From DATJZH01 sp035499215 (GTDB taxonomy: Bacteria; Actinomycetota; Actinomycetes; Streptosporangiales; Streptosporangiaceae), in contig DATJZH010000083.1 of the NCBI GenBank assembly GCA_035499215.1, positions 1 to 12,660 on the forward strand: a stretch of DNA of 12,660 nucleotides. Reading direction: 5' to 3'. This document shows positions 6,273-12,660 of the stretch, in pieces. A program made the translations under genes and the position numbers. Every line of letters starts with the position of its first letter. The stretch's first letter is position 1. The notes beneath the pieces are model-generated. The model did no database searches, was not told where the DNA came from, and was given only the letters and a program-made list of their open reading frames with translations.

Positions 6273-8111
6273 ATGAGGCCGATGAGCAGGGATAATGAGC
6301 TAACCGGGGATAGCGGGATTACATCGCAGGGGCGGTGGCCGCCGCGCAATCGCGATCGCCCCGCCGCCGCGGGCACCCGACGGCGTTCTGCAGCCCGGAA
6401 GGTGGCGGCCTGGACGGCGGCCTGCCTCGTCGCGGCCGCGCTCGCAGGCGCGCTCGCTGCTTACGTCAGGTACCAGGACGTCTGGCACAGCATCAAGCGC
6501 ATCCATGTCACTGACCTCGGCGAGCGTCCCGCCGCCTACGGCACCGCATCGCTGAACATCCTGCTGATCGGCTCGGACAGCCGGTCAGGAAGGAACGCGA
6601 GGTTCGGAGCCGGGATCCGGGGCCAGCGTTCCGACACGATCATGATTCTGCACATCTCCCCCGGCCGGCGGGGCGCTACTGTCCTCAGCTTTCCACGTGA
6701 CTCGGTGGTGCCCACCCTGGCGTGCCCGCCGGAGTCCGGATTTGCCGGCCAGCTGGCTCAGCCGGGCCAGTTCGAGCAGATCAACTCGTCGTTCGCGCTC
6801 GGCGGTCCCGGCTGCCTGTGGAAGACGGTCGAGCAGCTGACGCACATCCACGTTGACCACTTCATCGAGCTCAATTTCACTGGCTTCGAGCGGGTCGTCA
6901 ACGACATCGGCGGCGTCAGCATCTGCCTGCCCTGGGCCATCACCGATCCGCAGTCCAAGCTGCACCTGTCCGAGGGGATGCATCGCGTCATGGGCGCGCA
7001 GGCACTGGCCTTCTGGCGGGTGCGCTACATCGGCGAGGGCTCCGATCTGGAGCGGATCCAGCGCGACCAGTACCTGATGGCGGCGCTCGTGCAGGGCGTC
7101 CAGCGCAGCGGCCTTCTCAGCAGCCCAACCAAGATCTACTCGGTAGTGACCGACGCGGCCGGGGCCATGACCACCGACAGCGGCCTGAGCCTGGGCACGA
7201 TGATCAGGGTCGTCGAAAGCCTCCGGGCACTGTCCGCCCAGTCAGTGCAGTTCATTCAGGTGCCGACCGTCGGCTATCCGGCCAACCCGAACTGGGTGCA
7301 GTGGGCGCAGCCGCAGGCCAGCAGACTGTTCACGGCAATAGCGCACGACCGGACGCTGCCCGGGACCGCAATCCGCCCCGCCAGGCGGTCGATGCCGACC
7401 CTTGCGGCCGTTGCCGCATCCCGGGTCCGCGTCCGGGTCCTGAGCGGATCAGGCGTCGCCGGGATCGCTGGCCTGGCCGCGGCCAGGCTCGCGAGCCGCG
7501 GCTTCAAGGTGACGGGCACCGGTGACGCGGCAAAATTCAGCTACGCAAAAACAGTCGTCGACTACTCCTCAGCCGCCGACCTGAGTGCGGCCAGGACCCT
7601 GACAGCCTCGCTGCGCGATGTGACAGCACTGCGAAATCCCGCGCTGAAACCCGGCATCCTGGAACTGATCATCGGCTCCAGCTTCCGCGGCCTGGCGGCC
7701 AGCCCCGCGTCGGGCACTGCACCGCCTGGCCCGGCGCCATCAGGCACCGCCTCCACCATCAACCCGCCACCCGGCCCCGCGCCGTCCGGATCCGGCACCG
7801 CGTCGCCCGGCAGGGCATCATCCAGCACCGAATCGCCCAGCTCGCAGCCATCGGCGCGCTCCCGGCCCGCGGTCAGCGATCTCACCAGGACTTACGGCGG
7901 TATCACCGCCAATGCCAACGTCTGCCGCGATACCACCGCTTTCACCGGACCCGATGGCCGGTCCTTAGACCGCGCCGACGTCGGCCCGTCCTGGCCGGCG
8001 GACGCCTGCCGCCGTCAGCTGGCCGGGGCACAATGGCGTCGTGGAACTGTTCACACACTGGCATACCTGGAGCCAGGCCGAGCCACGGCTGGGCGAGCGG
8101 CTCCCCGCTGA
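6273..8111 (+). CDS. LCP (LytR-CpsA-Psr) wall-polymer ligase with LytR_C domain
   Basis: LCP enzymes transfer lipid-linked wall polymers (teichoic acid, arabinogalactan-like or other glycopolymers) to peptidoglycan on the outer face. This 612-residue protein has a basic cytoplasmic N terminus, one membrane anchor (about 44-64) and the LCP domain (about 93-290). The domain shows LNILLIGSDSRSG, RSDTIMILHI (R119, D121), SFPRDS (R142, D143), and WRVRY (R249, R251) followed by SDLERIQRDQ: the Asp/Arg set that binds the pyrophosphate donor. A LytR_C domain follows (about 383-470, VLSGSGVAGIAG), then a Pro/Ser/Gly linker and a tail with two cysteines. The linker contains two imperfect PPGPAPSG-type repeats. 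The start is uncertain: ATG 6282 has GAGG just before it, while 6273 gives the longest product. The end overlaps the HD gene by 71 bp. Confidence 0.9.
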   Translation: MRPMSRDNELTGDSGITSQGRWPPRNRDRPAAAGTRRRSAARKVAAWTAACLVAAALAGALAAYVRYQDVWHSIKRIHVTDLGERPAAYGTASLNILLIGSDSRSGRNARFGAGIRGQRSDTIMILHISPGRRGATVLSFPRDSVVPTLACPPESGFAGQLAQPGQFEQINSSFALGGPGCLWKTVEQLTHIHVDHFIELNFTGFERVVNDIGGVSICLPWAITDPQSKLHLSEGMHRVMGAQALAFWRVRYIGEGSDLERIQRDQYLMAALVQGVQRSGLLSSPTKIYSVVTDAAGAMTTDSGLSLGTMIRVVESLRALSAQSVQFIQVPTVGYPANPNWVQWAQPQASRLFTAIAHDRTLPGTAIRPARRSMPTLAAVAASRVRVRVLSGSGVAGIAGLAAARLASRGFKVTGTGDAAKFSYAKTVVDYSSAADLSAARTLTASLRDVTALRNPALKPGILELIIGSSFRGLAASPASGTAPPGPAPSGTASTINPPPGPAPSGSGTASPGRASSSTESPSSQPSARSRPAVSDLTRTYGGITANANVCRDTTAFTGPDGRSLDRADVGPSWPADACRRQLAGAQWRRGTVHTLAYLEPGRATAGRAAPR

Positions 8112-8652
8112 GGTCGCCGAGGACGTCGGCGCAGCGGTCCGGTTCGCCGCGCGCTGGCATGGCGAACAGACCAGGCCCACCGGGGCGCCCTACCTTGAGC
8201 ACCTGCTCGAGGCGCTTGAGGTGCTCGTGATGGGCGCCGGCCTGACCAGCCGTGACGTGCTCATCGCGGCGGTGCTGCATGACGTCGTGGAAGACACGCC
8301 CTGCACCCTCGAGGAGGTCACCGCTGCGTTCGGCCCGCGGGTCGCGGAACTGGTCGGCTGGGTGACGATTCCCGAGCCAGCGGCGGGCCAGGACCGGATC
8401 ACCGTCAAGGCGGACTATCTGCGCCGGCTGGCTGGCGCTCCGCCGGACGCGCTGCTGGTCAAGCTCGCTGACCGGGCAAGCAATGTGCAGACCCTGCGCA
8501 ACCTGCCGCCAGCCCGGCAGCACTCGTATTATGCCCAGACCGTCGCCTACATCATCCCGCTGGCCGCCGCCGGGACCTGGTTTGCCACCTGGTATGCGGC
8601 CTGGCAATCCGACTTCGCCGACCTCGCCGGCCCGCCGTGCGGACCGCGGTGA
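8041..8652 (+). CDS. Small HD-domain hydrolase of the (p)ppGpp-hydrolase (MESH1/SpoT-like) type
   Basis: The 203-residue protein is a stand-alone HD domain resembling the hydrolase half of Rel/SpoT. Metal and substrate residues appear in order: H40 with GEQTRPTGAPYLEH, the HD pair H79-D80 in VLHDVVEDT (with E83-D84), and KLADRASN (K140, D143, N147). Single-domain proteins of this type (small alarmone hydrolases, MESH1) remove pyrophosphate from (p)ppGpp, but some relatives act on other nucleotides, so the substrate is inferred. There is no synthetase or TGS domain. The start is GTG 8041, with only a weak GGGG tract upstream. The first 71 bp overlap the LCP tail in another frame, so the two are probably co-transcribed. 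A C-terminal aromatic-rich stretch follows the domain. Confidence 0.8.
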   Translation: MELFTHWHTWSQAEPRLGERLPAEVAEDVGAAVRFAARWHGEQTRPTGAPYLEHLLEALEVLVMGAGLTSRDVLIAAVLHDVVEDTPCTLEEVTAAFGPRVAELVGWVTIPEPAAGQDRITVKADYLRRLAGAPPDALLVKLADRASNVQTLRNLPPARQHSYYAQTVAYIIPLAAAGTWFATWYAAWQSDFADLAGPPCGPR

Positions 8653-8661
8653 TCACGTTCT

Positions 8662-8686
8662 GCGGCCGCGGGTAAGGCCCGGCCGC
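8662..8686. terminator. Possible hairpin between convergent genes
   Basis: GCGGCCG (8662-8668) pairs with CGGCCGC (8680-8686) around an 11-nt loop, 9 nt after the HD gene stop. There is no T tract. It lies in the 121-bp gap between converging genes, where a bidirectional terminator would be expected; nothing else was recognised in the gap. Confidence 0.35.
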
Positions 8687-8773
8687 GCGGCAAGGCCGAC
8701 CGGAGGGCACGGCTGCCGGAGTGCACGGCTGGCCGCCGCCGCGCCGCGGGCTCGCGCGGAGGGCAGCGCCAGC

Positions 8774-9631
8774 TCAGATGACCGGCGGCCGCCCCGCCCT
8801 GGTCATCCGCCACACGCTGCGGGCGCCGATCGGCTGCCGACGGCCGGGATCCATCCGCCAGCCCTCGGCGAAGCCCGACAGCCAAGCCCGCACTGCGACG
8901 GCGGACCTGACCCGCATGACGGTCATCGCCAGCCAGTCAGCCAGGAATACCGCGGCCAGCGGCCAGGGCAGGTTCCGGCGGGCGAGCAGCACCCGGTTCC
9001 TGCCGTCCAGCCGGTAGAAGTCGGGATGCCTGGAGTTCGGCAGCGGCGGATGGCACATGAGCGCAGCGCCGTCGTACTCCAGCCGGTAGCCAAGCTCAAT
9101 GAGCCGCCAGGACAGGTCGATTTCCTCATGCGCGTAGAAGAATGCCTCGGGCAAGCCGCCCGCCGCCAGGAAGGCAGTCCGCCTGACAGCGCACGCTCCG
9201 CCGCTGAAGGTAGTGACCGGCGACGACCGGCTGGGGTCGCCGGCCAGCAGCCGCGGTACATGCCAGCGTGCACCCCGGCCGCCGCCGGGGTCGACGACGC
9301 GCAAGGACAGCACGGCAAGCTTCGGATCGGCGGCGAAGCGGGCTGCCACCTGCTCCCCCAGCGCCGGGTCGGGATACCAGCCATCGTCATCGAGAAACAG
9401 GACGACATCGCCGCCGCACGCCCGCAGGCCGATATTGCGGCCTGCGGCGACGCCCACGTTCTCCGGCAGCCGGATCGTCTGCACGCTGGCGGGCACCGGG
9501 GGCACGTCCGCGCCGTTGCCCACCACGACCAGGTCGACCCGGTCGCCATCCAGGGCATGAACGCTGTCGATGGCCCGGCGCAGTTCCGCGGGCCGGTTTC
9601 CCATCGTGAGGATCACGCAGGCCAGCTTCAC
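8774..9631 (-). CDS. GT-2 family glycosyltransferase
   Basis: The 285-residue enzyme has the GT-A fold signature of family 2. It has an N-terminal strand VKLACVILTMGNRP, the nucleotide-binding ENVGVAAGRNIGLRA, the metal-binding LFLDDDGWYPDP (D81-D83), and HEEIDLSWRLIELGY (near 164-178) with the catalytic acidic residues and the W-R pair seen in rhamnosyl- and galactosyltransferases such as WbbL. A hydrophobic, Arg-rich C terminus suggests attachment to the inner membrane face. The sugar donor is unknown. I chose GTG 9631 because it starts exactly at the fold and overlaps the upstream stop (GTGA, 9628-9631), meaning coupled translation with the CDP-alcohol transferase. It is the last gene of the operon and probably glycosylates the product of that enzyme (inference). 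Confidence 0.85.
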   Translation of the reverse strand: MKLACVILTMGNRPAELRRAIDSVHALDGDRVDLVVVGNGADVPPVPASVQTIRLPENVGVAAGRNIGLRACGGDVVLFLDDDGWYPDPALGEQVAARFAADPKLAVLSLRVVDPGGGRGARWHVPRLLAGDPSRSSPVTTFSGGACAVRRTAFLAAGGLPEAFFYAHEEIDLSWRLIELGYRLEYDGAALMCHPPLPNSRHPDFYRLDGRNRVLLARRNLPWPLAAVFLADWLAMTVMRVRSAVAVRAWLSGFAEGWRMDPGRRQPIGARSVWRMTRAGRPPVI

Positions 9632-10401
9632 CGCAGCCGCCTCGACGCCACGATGGCGACCAGATGCGCGACGACCATCAGGGCTGCCACTACAAGGCAG
9701 GCGAGCAGCAGAACCCTGGTCGCGAGCAGATCGCCCCGGACGTAGTCGGCGACCGCGGCAACGAGGATCAGCAGCGAGAGCTCCACCGCCTGGGTGATCC
9801 GGTGCACCCGCAGCGCACCGGCCAGCCGCCGGGCCAGGGCCAGGCTGGTCCCGCCTGGTTGCAGGGCCTCGTCGCCATGCCTGGCCGTCAGCCCGGCCTT
9901 GGCCCTGGCCACCACCACATTGTCGGTCTCGGCCTTGACCAGGACGGCGAGCAGTGCCGCTGCCAGGCCGGCCGTGACATACCCGCCGGAGATCACCAGC
10001 TGACCCTGAGCGCGTATGCCCAGCCCGACCAGCAGCGCTGACTCGCCGAGATAGTGACCGACGCCGTCCAGATACACACCGGTCGCCGACGTCCGGTTGC
10101 TCCACCGCGCCAGCTCGCCGTCCGAGCAGTCGAGCAGCAGATAAGCCTGAATCAGGATGGCACCGGCTACTGCGGTCGCCAGGCCGCCGAAGGAAATCAC
10201 GACCCCGGCGGCGATGCCGCAGGCGATGAACGCCACTGTCACGGCGTTCGGCGACCAGCCGAGCCGGGCGAAGACCCAGGTGGCGTAGGGCGAGAAGTCC
10301 CGCATATAGAGCCGCCCGGCCCAGTGCTCGTCGTTCAGCCGGTCGATAACCGACTGCGGCTGGCCCGCCGACCTCAGCTCAGCCAGAGATGGCCCTGGCA
10401 T
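9628..10401 (-). CDS. CDP-alcohol phosphotransferase, integral membrane
   Basis: Enzymes of this family displace CMP from a CDP-alcohol with a second alcohol in the membrane, as in phosphatidylglycerol-phosphate or phosphatidylinositol-phosphate synthesis. The 257-residue protein has an amphipathic N terminus, about six membrane segments, and the signature DxxDGxxAR-8-GxxxD: D91, D94, G95, A98, R99, G108, D112. The final position of the motif, normally the fourth Asp (catalytic base), is His 116 (YLDGVGHYLGE). That could be a subfamily trait or a changed mechanism. ATG 10401 has a GGAGGAG tract immediately upstream and overlaps the dehydrogenase gene by 23 bp. Its neighbours provide a dehydrogenase and a nucleotidyltransferase, so the substrate is probably a soluble CDP-alcohol made by this operon, not CDP-diacylglycerol (inference). 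Confidence 0.85.
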   Translation of the reverse strand: MPGPSLAELRSAGQPQSVIDRLNDEHWAGRLYMRDFSPYATWVFARLGWSPNAVTVAFIACGIAAGVVISFGGLATAVAGAILIQAYLLLDCSDGELARWSNRTSATGVYLDGVGHYLGESALLVGLGIRAQGQLVISGGYVTAGLAAALLAVLVKAETDNVVVARAKAGLTARHGDEALQPGGTSLALARRLAGALRVHRITQAVELSLLILVAAVADYVRGDLLATRVLLLACLVVAALMVVAHLVAIVASRRLR

Positions 10402-11431
10402 ACTCCTCCACTCGGTTGGCGATCTGCGCCTGCGACATGTCGAGGCGCTCCAGGATCGTGTAACGGCCAGGGCGGGTAGCTGGCGCATAGGCGACGGCCC
10501 TGGCGAAATCGGCGCGGGACAGGCCGAGGTCATCTGGGGTACGCGGCAGCCCGTGCCGGCGCAGGCAGCCGGAGATCAGCTCGGCGTGCCCGGCCTCCTC
10601 CCGCAGGTGCGCGCAGAACAGCGCGCCCACCCCCGCCAGCTCGCCGTGGCTGCCGGTGCCCGGATACAGCTGGTCGATCGCGTGCATGATCTCGTGATCG
10701 CCGCCGCTGCACGGGCGGCTCGATCCGGCTACCGACATGGCCAGGCCGGACAGGATCAGCGCCTCGGCGAGCACGGTGAGGAACTCATCGGACCGGGCTG
10801 ACCCCGGCTGATTCAGCACGGCGTGCGCAGCCGACCTGGACATGGCCGCCGCCAACCCGTCGAGCGGCTCGCCGGTGTGGGTCGCGGCCAGCTCCCAGTC
10901 AGCGACCGCGGACAGGTTGCTCAGCACGTCGCCTATCCCGGCGCTGGCAAGCGGATCGGGAGCCCGCCGGACCCGGTCCAGGTCCACGACCACGGCTACC
11001 GGCATGACAACCCCGTAGGACGCCTTCCCCGACTCGTGCTCCAGGGAGCTGACCGGCGAGGCGATGCCGTCGTGCGCGAGGTTGGTGGCGACGGCGACCA
11101 TCGGTATTCCGGCCATATGCGCGGCGAACTTGGTGACGTCGATGGTCTTGCCGCCGCCGATTCCCGCCACGGCCTCGTATGCCCCGGCGCGCAGCGTCTT
11201 GCCGAGCGACACGGCACTGTCGTGGCTGCCGTCGGCGATCCGGAAGATCTCCGCCGCGCCGAGCTTCAGCTCCGCTGCGATGCTGTCGCCCTGGCCACGG
11301 CCGACGGCAACCGCGACCCGGTCCTGCATCGCGATGCGCCGGTCGGCCAGCAGCGCGCCCAGACCGCAGATCGCGCCCGGCCGCACGTCGACGACCATCG
11401 GGGCAGCGAGCATCCGGGCCAGCAGCGGCAT
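10379..11431 (-). CDS. sn-Glycerol-1-phosphate dehydrogenase-type (iron-containing alcohol dehydrogenase superfamily)
   Basis: The 350-residue enzyme matches the EgsA/AraM branch. Known members reduce dihydroxyacetone phosphate to sn-glycerol-1-phosphate with NAD(P)H. Visible are GIGGGKTIDVTKFAA (NAD-binding, GGGKTID 92-98), HDGIASP (120-126, typical of this branch), and the metal ligands D168 in GIGDVLSN, H246 in GGDHEIMHAID and H262 in GSHGELAGVGALF. General alcohol dehydrogenases of the superfamily lack HDGIASP, so the specific branch is well supported, though the substrate might be another polyol phosphate. The gene begins 9 nt after the nucleotidyltransferase stop, with no clear ribosome site, suggesting coupling; a later in-frame ATG (residue 12) is an alternative. 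It overlaps the next gene by 23 bp. It would supply the alcohol phosphate activated by the neighbour. Confidence 0.8.
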   Translation of the reverse strand: MPLLARMLAAPMVVDVRPGAICGLGALLADRRIAMQDRVAVAVGRGQGDSIAAELKLGAAEIFRIADGSHDSAVSLGKTLRAGAYEAVAGIGGGKTIDVTKFAAHMAGIPMVAVATNLAHDGIASPVSSLEHESGKASYGVVMPVAVVVDLDRVRRAPDPLASAGIGDVLSNLSAVADWELAATHTGEPLDGLAAAMSRSAAHAVLNQPGSARSDEFLTVLAEALILSGLAMSVAGSSRPCSGGDHEIMHAIDQLYPGTGSHGELAGVGALFCAHLREEAGHAELISGCLRRHGLPRTPDDLGLSRADFARAVAYAPATRPGRYTILERLDMSQAQIANRVEEYARAISG

Positions 11432-11440
11432 GCCGCGAGA

Positions 11441-12190
11441 TTAGCAGCGGCCGGCGATCTCACGTGCCCGGCGCAGGTCACGGTGGTCGTCGACTTCCAC
11501 CCAGTCGACCGCGCCGATCGGCGCGACCGCGATGTGACCGCCGCGATCGGCGAGCTCCTGGTAGCCATCCTCGTAGTAGAGGCCGGGATCGCGCCGCCAG
11601 GTGGCTTCGAGCGCGTCCCCGAGCGGCACCGCGGCCGCCGAGGTGATCAGCGTTGCACCGATGTACTCGCCCTGAGCCTGTGCCGGGTCAATCTCCTTGC
11701 TGATCCTTGCCAGCAGCCCGCGGGTGCCGAGAATTACCTTCATCTCCTCTGCTGCGAGCTGCTTGACGTCGTCGATCGCGATAATGACGTCCGCGTGCCG
11801 GCCGCTGTCGCCCGTCCGCGCCGCGAGCAGGGTCTTCTCCACGCCGACCGGATGCACGGTGTCCCCGTTGACCAGCAGCACGCCCTGGGCGAAGCGCTCG
11901 CGGGCGAGCCAGAGCGAGTAGGCGTTGTTCCACTCCTGCGCCCTGTCGTTGTGCACCAGCTCGATGGCGATGCCGTGCCGGTGCTCCAGCTCAGGCACCC
12001 GGTCCGCAATAGCCCGCGCCGCGTACCCGACGACAACGACGACGTCGGTCAGCCCCACCGCCGCCAGGTTTCGCAGCCCGATGTCCAGGATCGTGGTCTC
12101 GCCCGCGACAGGCAGCAGCGTCTTGGGGAGCGCGTCGGTATCGGGCCGGAGCCGGCGCCCGGCGCCGGCCGCCAGCACCATGCCGATCAC
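11441..12190 (-). CDS. Sugar-phosphate/phosphocholine-type nucleotidyltransferase
   Basis: The 249-residue protein has a GT-A-like NTP transferase fold. It has MVLAAGAGRRLRP (nucleotide loop, G9-R13), LPKTLLPVAG (K23), WNNAYSLWLA (87-96), LLVNGDTV with the metal-binding D110, and a C-terminal WVEVDDHRDLRRA that carries the second metal-binding acidic site. The overall pattern resembles the phosphocholine cytidylyltransferase (LicC-like) and inositol-1-phosphate cytidylyltransferase group, which makes CDP-alcohols. Next to a glycerol-1-phosphate dehydrogenase and a CDP-alcohol transferase, cytidylylation of an alcohol phosphate is the likely reaction (inference; CTP specificity is not visible). 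I chose GTG 12190 because the fold starts there and it overlaps the upstream stop as GTGA (12187-12190). A GGCGG tract precedes it. Confidence 0.8.
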   Translation of the reverse strand: MIGMVLAAGAGRRLRPDTDALPKTLLPVAGETTILDIGLRNLAAVGLTDVVVVVGYAARAIADRVPELEHRHGIAIELVHNDRAQEWNNAYSLWLARERFAQGVLLVNGDTVHPVGVEKTLLAARTGDSGRHADVIIAIDDVKQLAAEEMKVILGTRGLLARISKEIDPAQAQGEYIGATLITSAAAVPLGDALEATWRRDPGLYYEDGYQELADRGGHIAVAPIGAVDWVEVDDHRDLRRAREIAGRC

Positions 12191-12660
12191 CGGCGGTCGC
12201 CCCCGGCGACTGCGGGGCAGCTTGTCATCAGTCTCCAGCAGATGAGCACAACAAGGCACGCGGTCAGGGCCAGGCAGGCGACCGTCGCGATGCCCAGTAT
12301 CGCGCCGAGCCCGACGGCGAGCATCCGGCCCTCCCAGCCGAGGCCGGACGCCAGTGCCTGCCGCCCGGCCCCGGCCGGGCACGCCAGGCCGGCCAGCCGG
12401 TGCCGGCCGGAACTGCGACACGCGAGGTCGGCGTACCAGGCGGCGATGACCGCGCACAGGACGAAGGTCACCGGTCCGGGGACGTCGGAGGCGTAGCCCA
12501 GCGTGGCGATGTAGATGTACTGGCCCGTCTGCAGCACAGCCGGCACCAGCCAGTCGAGCCGGCCGTCATGCGGATGGCCGGAACCCGGCGCCGCCAGCAG
12601 CATGACGGCCAGCGGAGTCAGCAGGATGCTGCCCGGCAGATCGCGCAGCCCGAGGAGGGC
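12187..12660 (-). CDS. C-terminal part of a membrane protein, DUF5941-like, partial
   Basis: The frame is open to the right edge, so only the last 157 residues are seen and the start lies outside. It shows RLDWLVPAVLQTGQYIYIA, then a hydrophobic stretch (PVTFVLCAVIAAWYADLAC), a Gly/Ala-rich loop, GLGWEGRML, and a final long membrane segment. The RLDWLVPA...GWEGRM pattern recalls the actinobacterial DUF5941 membrane domain found beside nucleotidyltransferase and CDP-alcohol transferase genes; this assignment is from memory and unverified. At least three membrane segments are likely. The stop overlaps the nucleotidyltransferase GTG, placing it first among the visible operon genes. Function is unknown; a membrane anchor, carrier or acceptor-handling role in the same pathway is possible. 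Confidence 0.6.
   Translation of the reverse strand, partial: ALLGLRDLPGSILLTPLAVMLLAAPGSGHPHDGRLDWLVPAVLQTGQYIYIATLGYASDVPGPVTFVLCAVIAAWYADLACRSSGRHRLAGLACPAGAGRQALASGLGWEGRMLAVGLGAILGIATVACLALTACLVVLICWRLMTSCPAVAGGDRR

Noticed and set aside
8653..8773. Possible small RNA or gene in the gap between HD and GT-2 genes
   Set aside because: The 121 bp between converging genes show only a GC hairpin and no promoter or coding pattern.
8483..9745. Long plus-strand frame opposite the GT-2 gene
   Set aside because: It lies antisense to a well-supported GT-2 enzyme and has no recognisable domain; Pro/Arg-rich composition points to a shadow frame.
10823..12496. 557-codon plus-strand frame opposite the dehydrogenase and nucleotidyltransferase
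   Set aside because: It crosses two genes with clear catalytic motifs on the other strand. The predicted product has no fold-like pattern.
1..12660. CRISPR array, insertion sequence or rRNA
   Set aside because: No regularly spaced repeats, transposase-like product, terminal inverted repeats or rRNA sequence were seen on reading both strands.

Overview
The window is very GC-rich, with G or C at most third codon positions. It carries an actinomycete-type integrative element, an initiator tRNA and cell-envelope genes of a kind common in mycelial actinobacteria. I read it as chromosomal DNA of an actinomycete; order and genus cannot be fixed from the sequence alone.

Region 1 (1-2910, + strand) is the integrase end of a pSAM2-like AICE (actinomycete integrative and conjugative element): rolling-circle rep, then a small excisionase (xis), then a tyrosine integrase (int). 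The three are joined by ATGA start/stop overlaps. The element is decayed. A 3'-truncated piece of a second, divergent rep gene sits directly in front of a 5'-truncated rep, and int has lost one base in a C run. The element abuts the 3' end of an initiator tRNA-fMet gene (2908-2984, - strand), the probable attachment site, with a strong hairpin terminator between them.

Region 2 (2985-6272) holds the tRNA promoter and a large polytopic membrane protein on the - strand, a GT-C-type glycosyltransferase with a long disordered N terminus. A 425-bp divergent upstream region follows, containing a possible small unknown gene and a palindrome.

Region 3 (6273-8652, + strand) has an LCP (LytR-CpsA-Psr) wall-polymer transferase overlapping a small HD-domain protein of the (p)ppGpp-hydrolase type.

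Region 4 (8653-12660, - strand) is a tight operon read right to left: partial membrane protein (DUF5941-like), sugar-phosphate/phosphocholine-type nucleotidyltransferase, sn-glycerol-1-phosphate dehydrogenase-type enzyme, CDP-alcohol phosphotransferase and GT-2 glycosyltransferase. All junctions overlap or lie within 9 nt. Family knowledge suggests a pathway that makes a phospho-alcohol, activates it with CTP, transfers it to a membrane acceptor and glycosylates it. This would be an unusual phospho(glyco)lipid or polymer using the glycerol-1-phosphate (archaeal) enantiomer or a related polyol phosphate. The neighbouring GT-C and LCP proteins could extend such a product or attach it to the wall; that link is inference. 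This operon is the most interesting system in the window.
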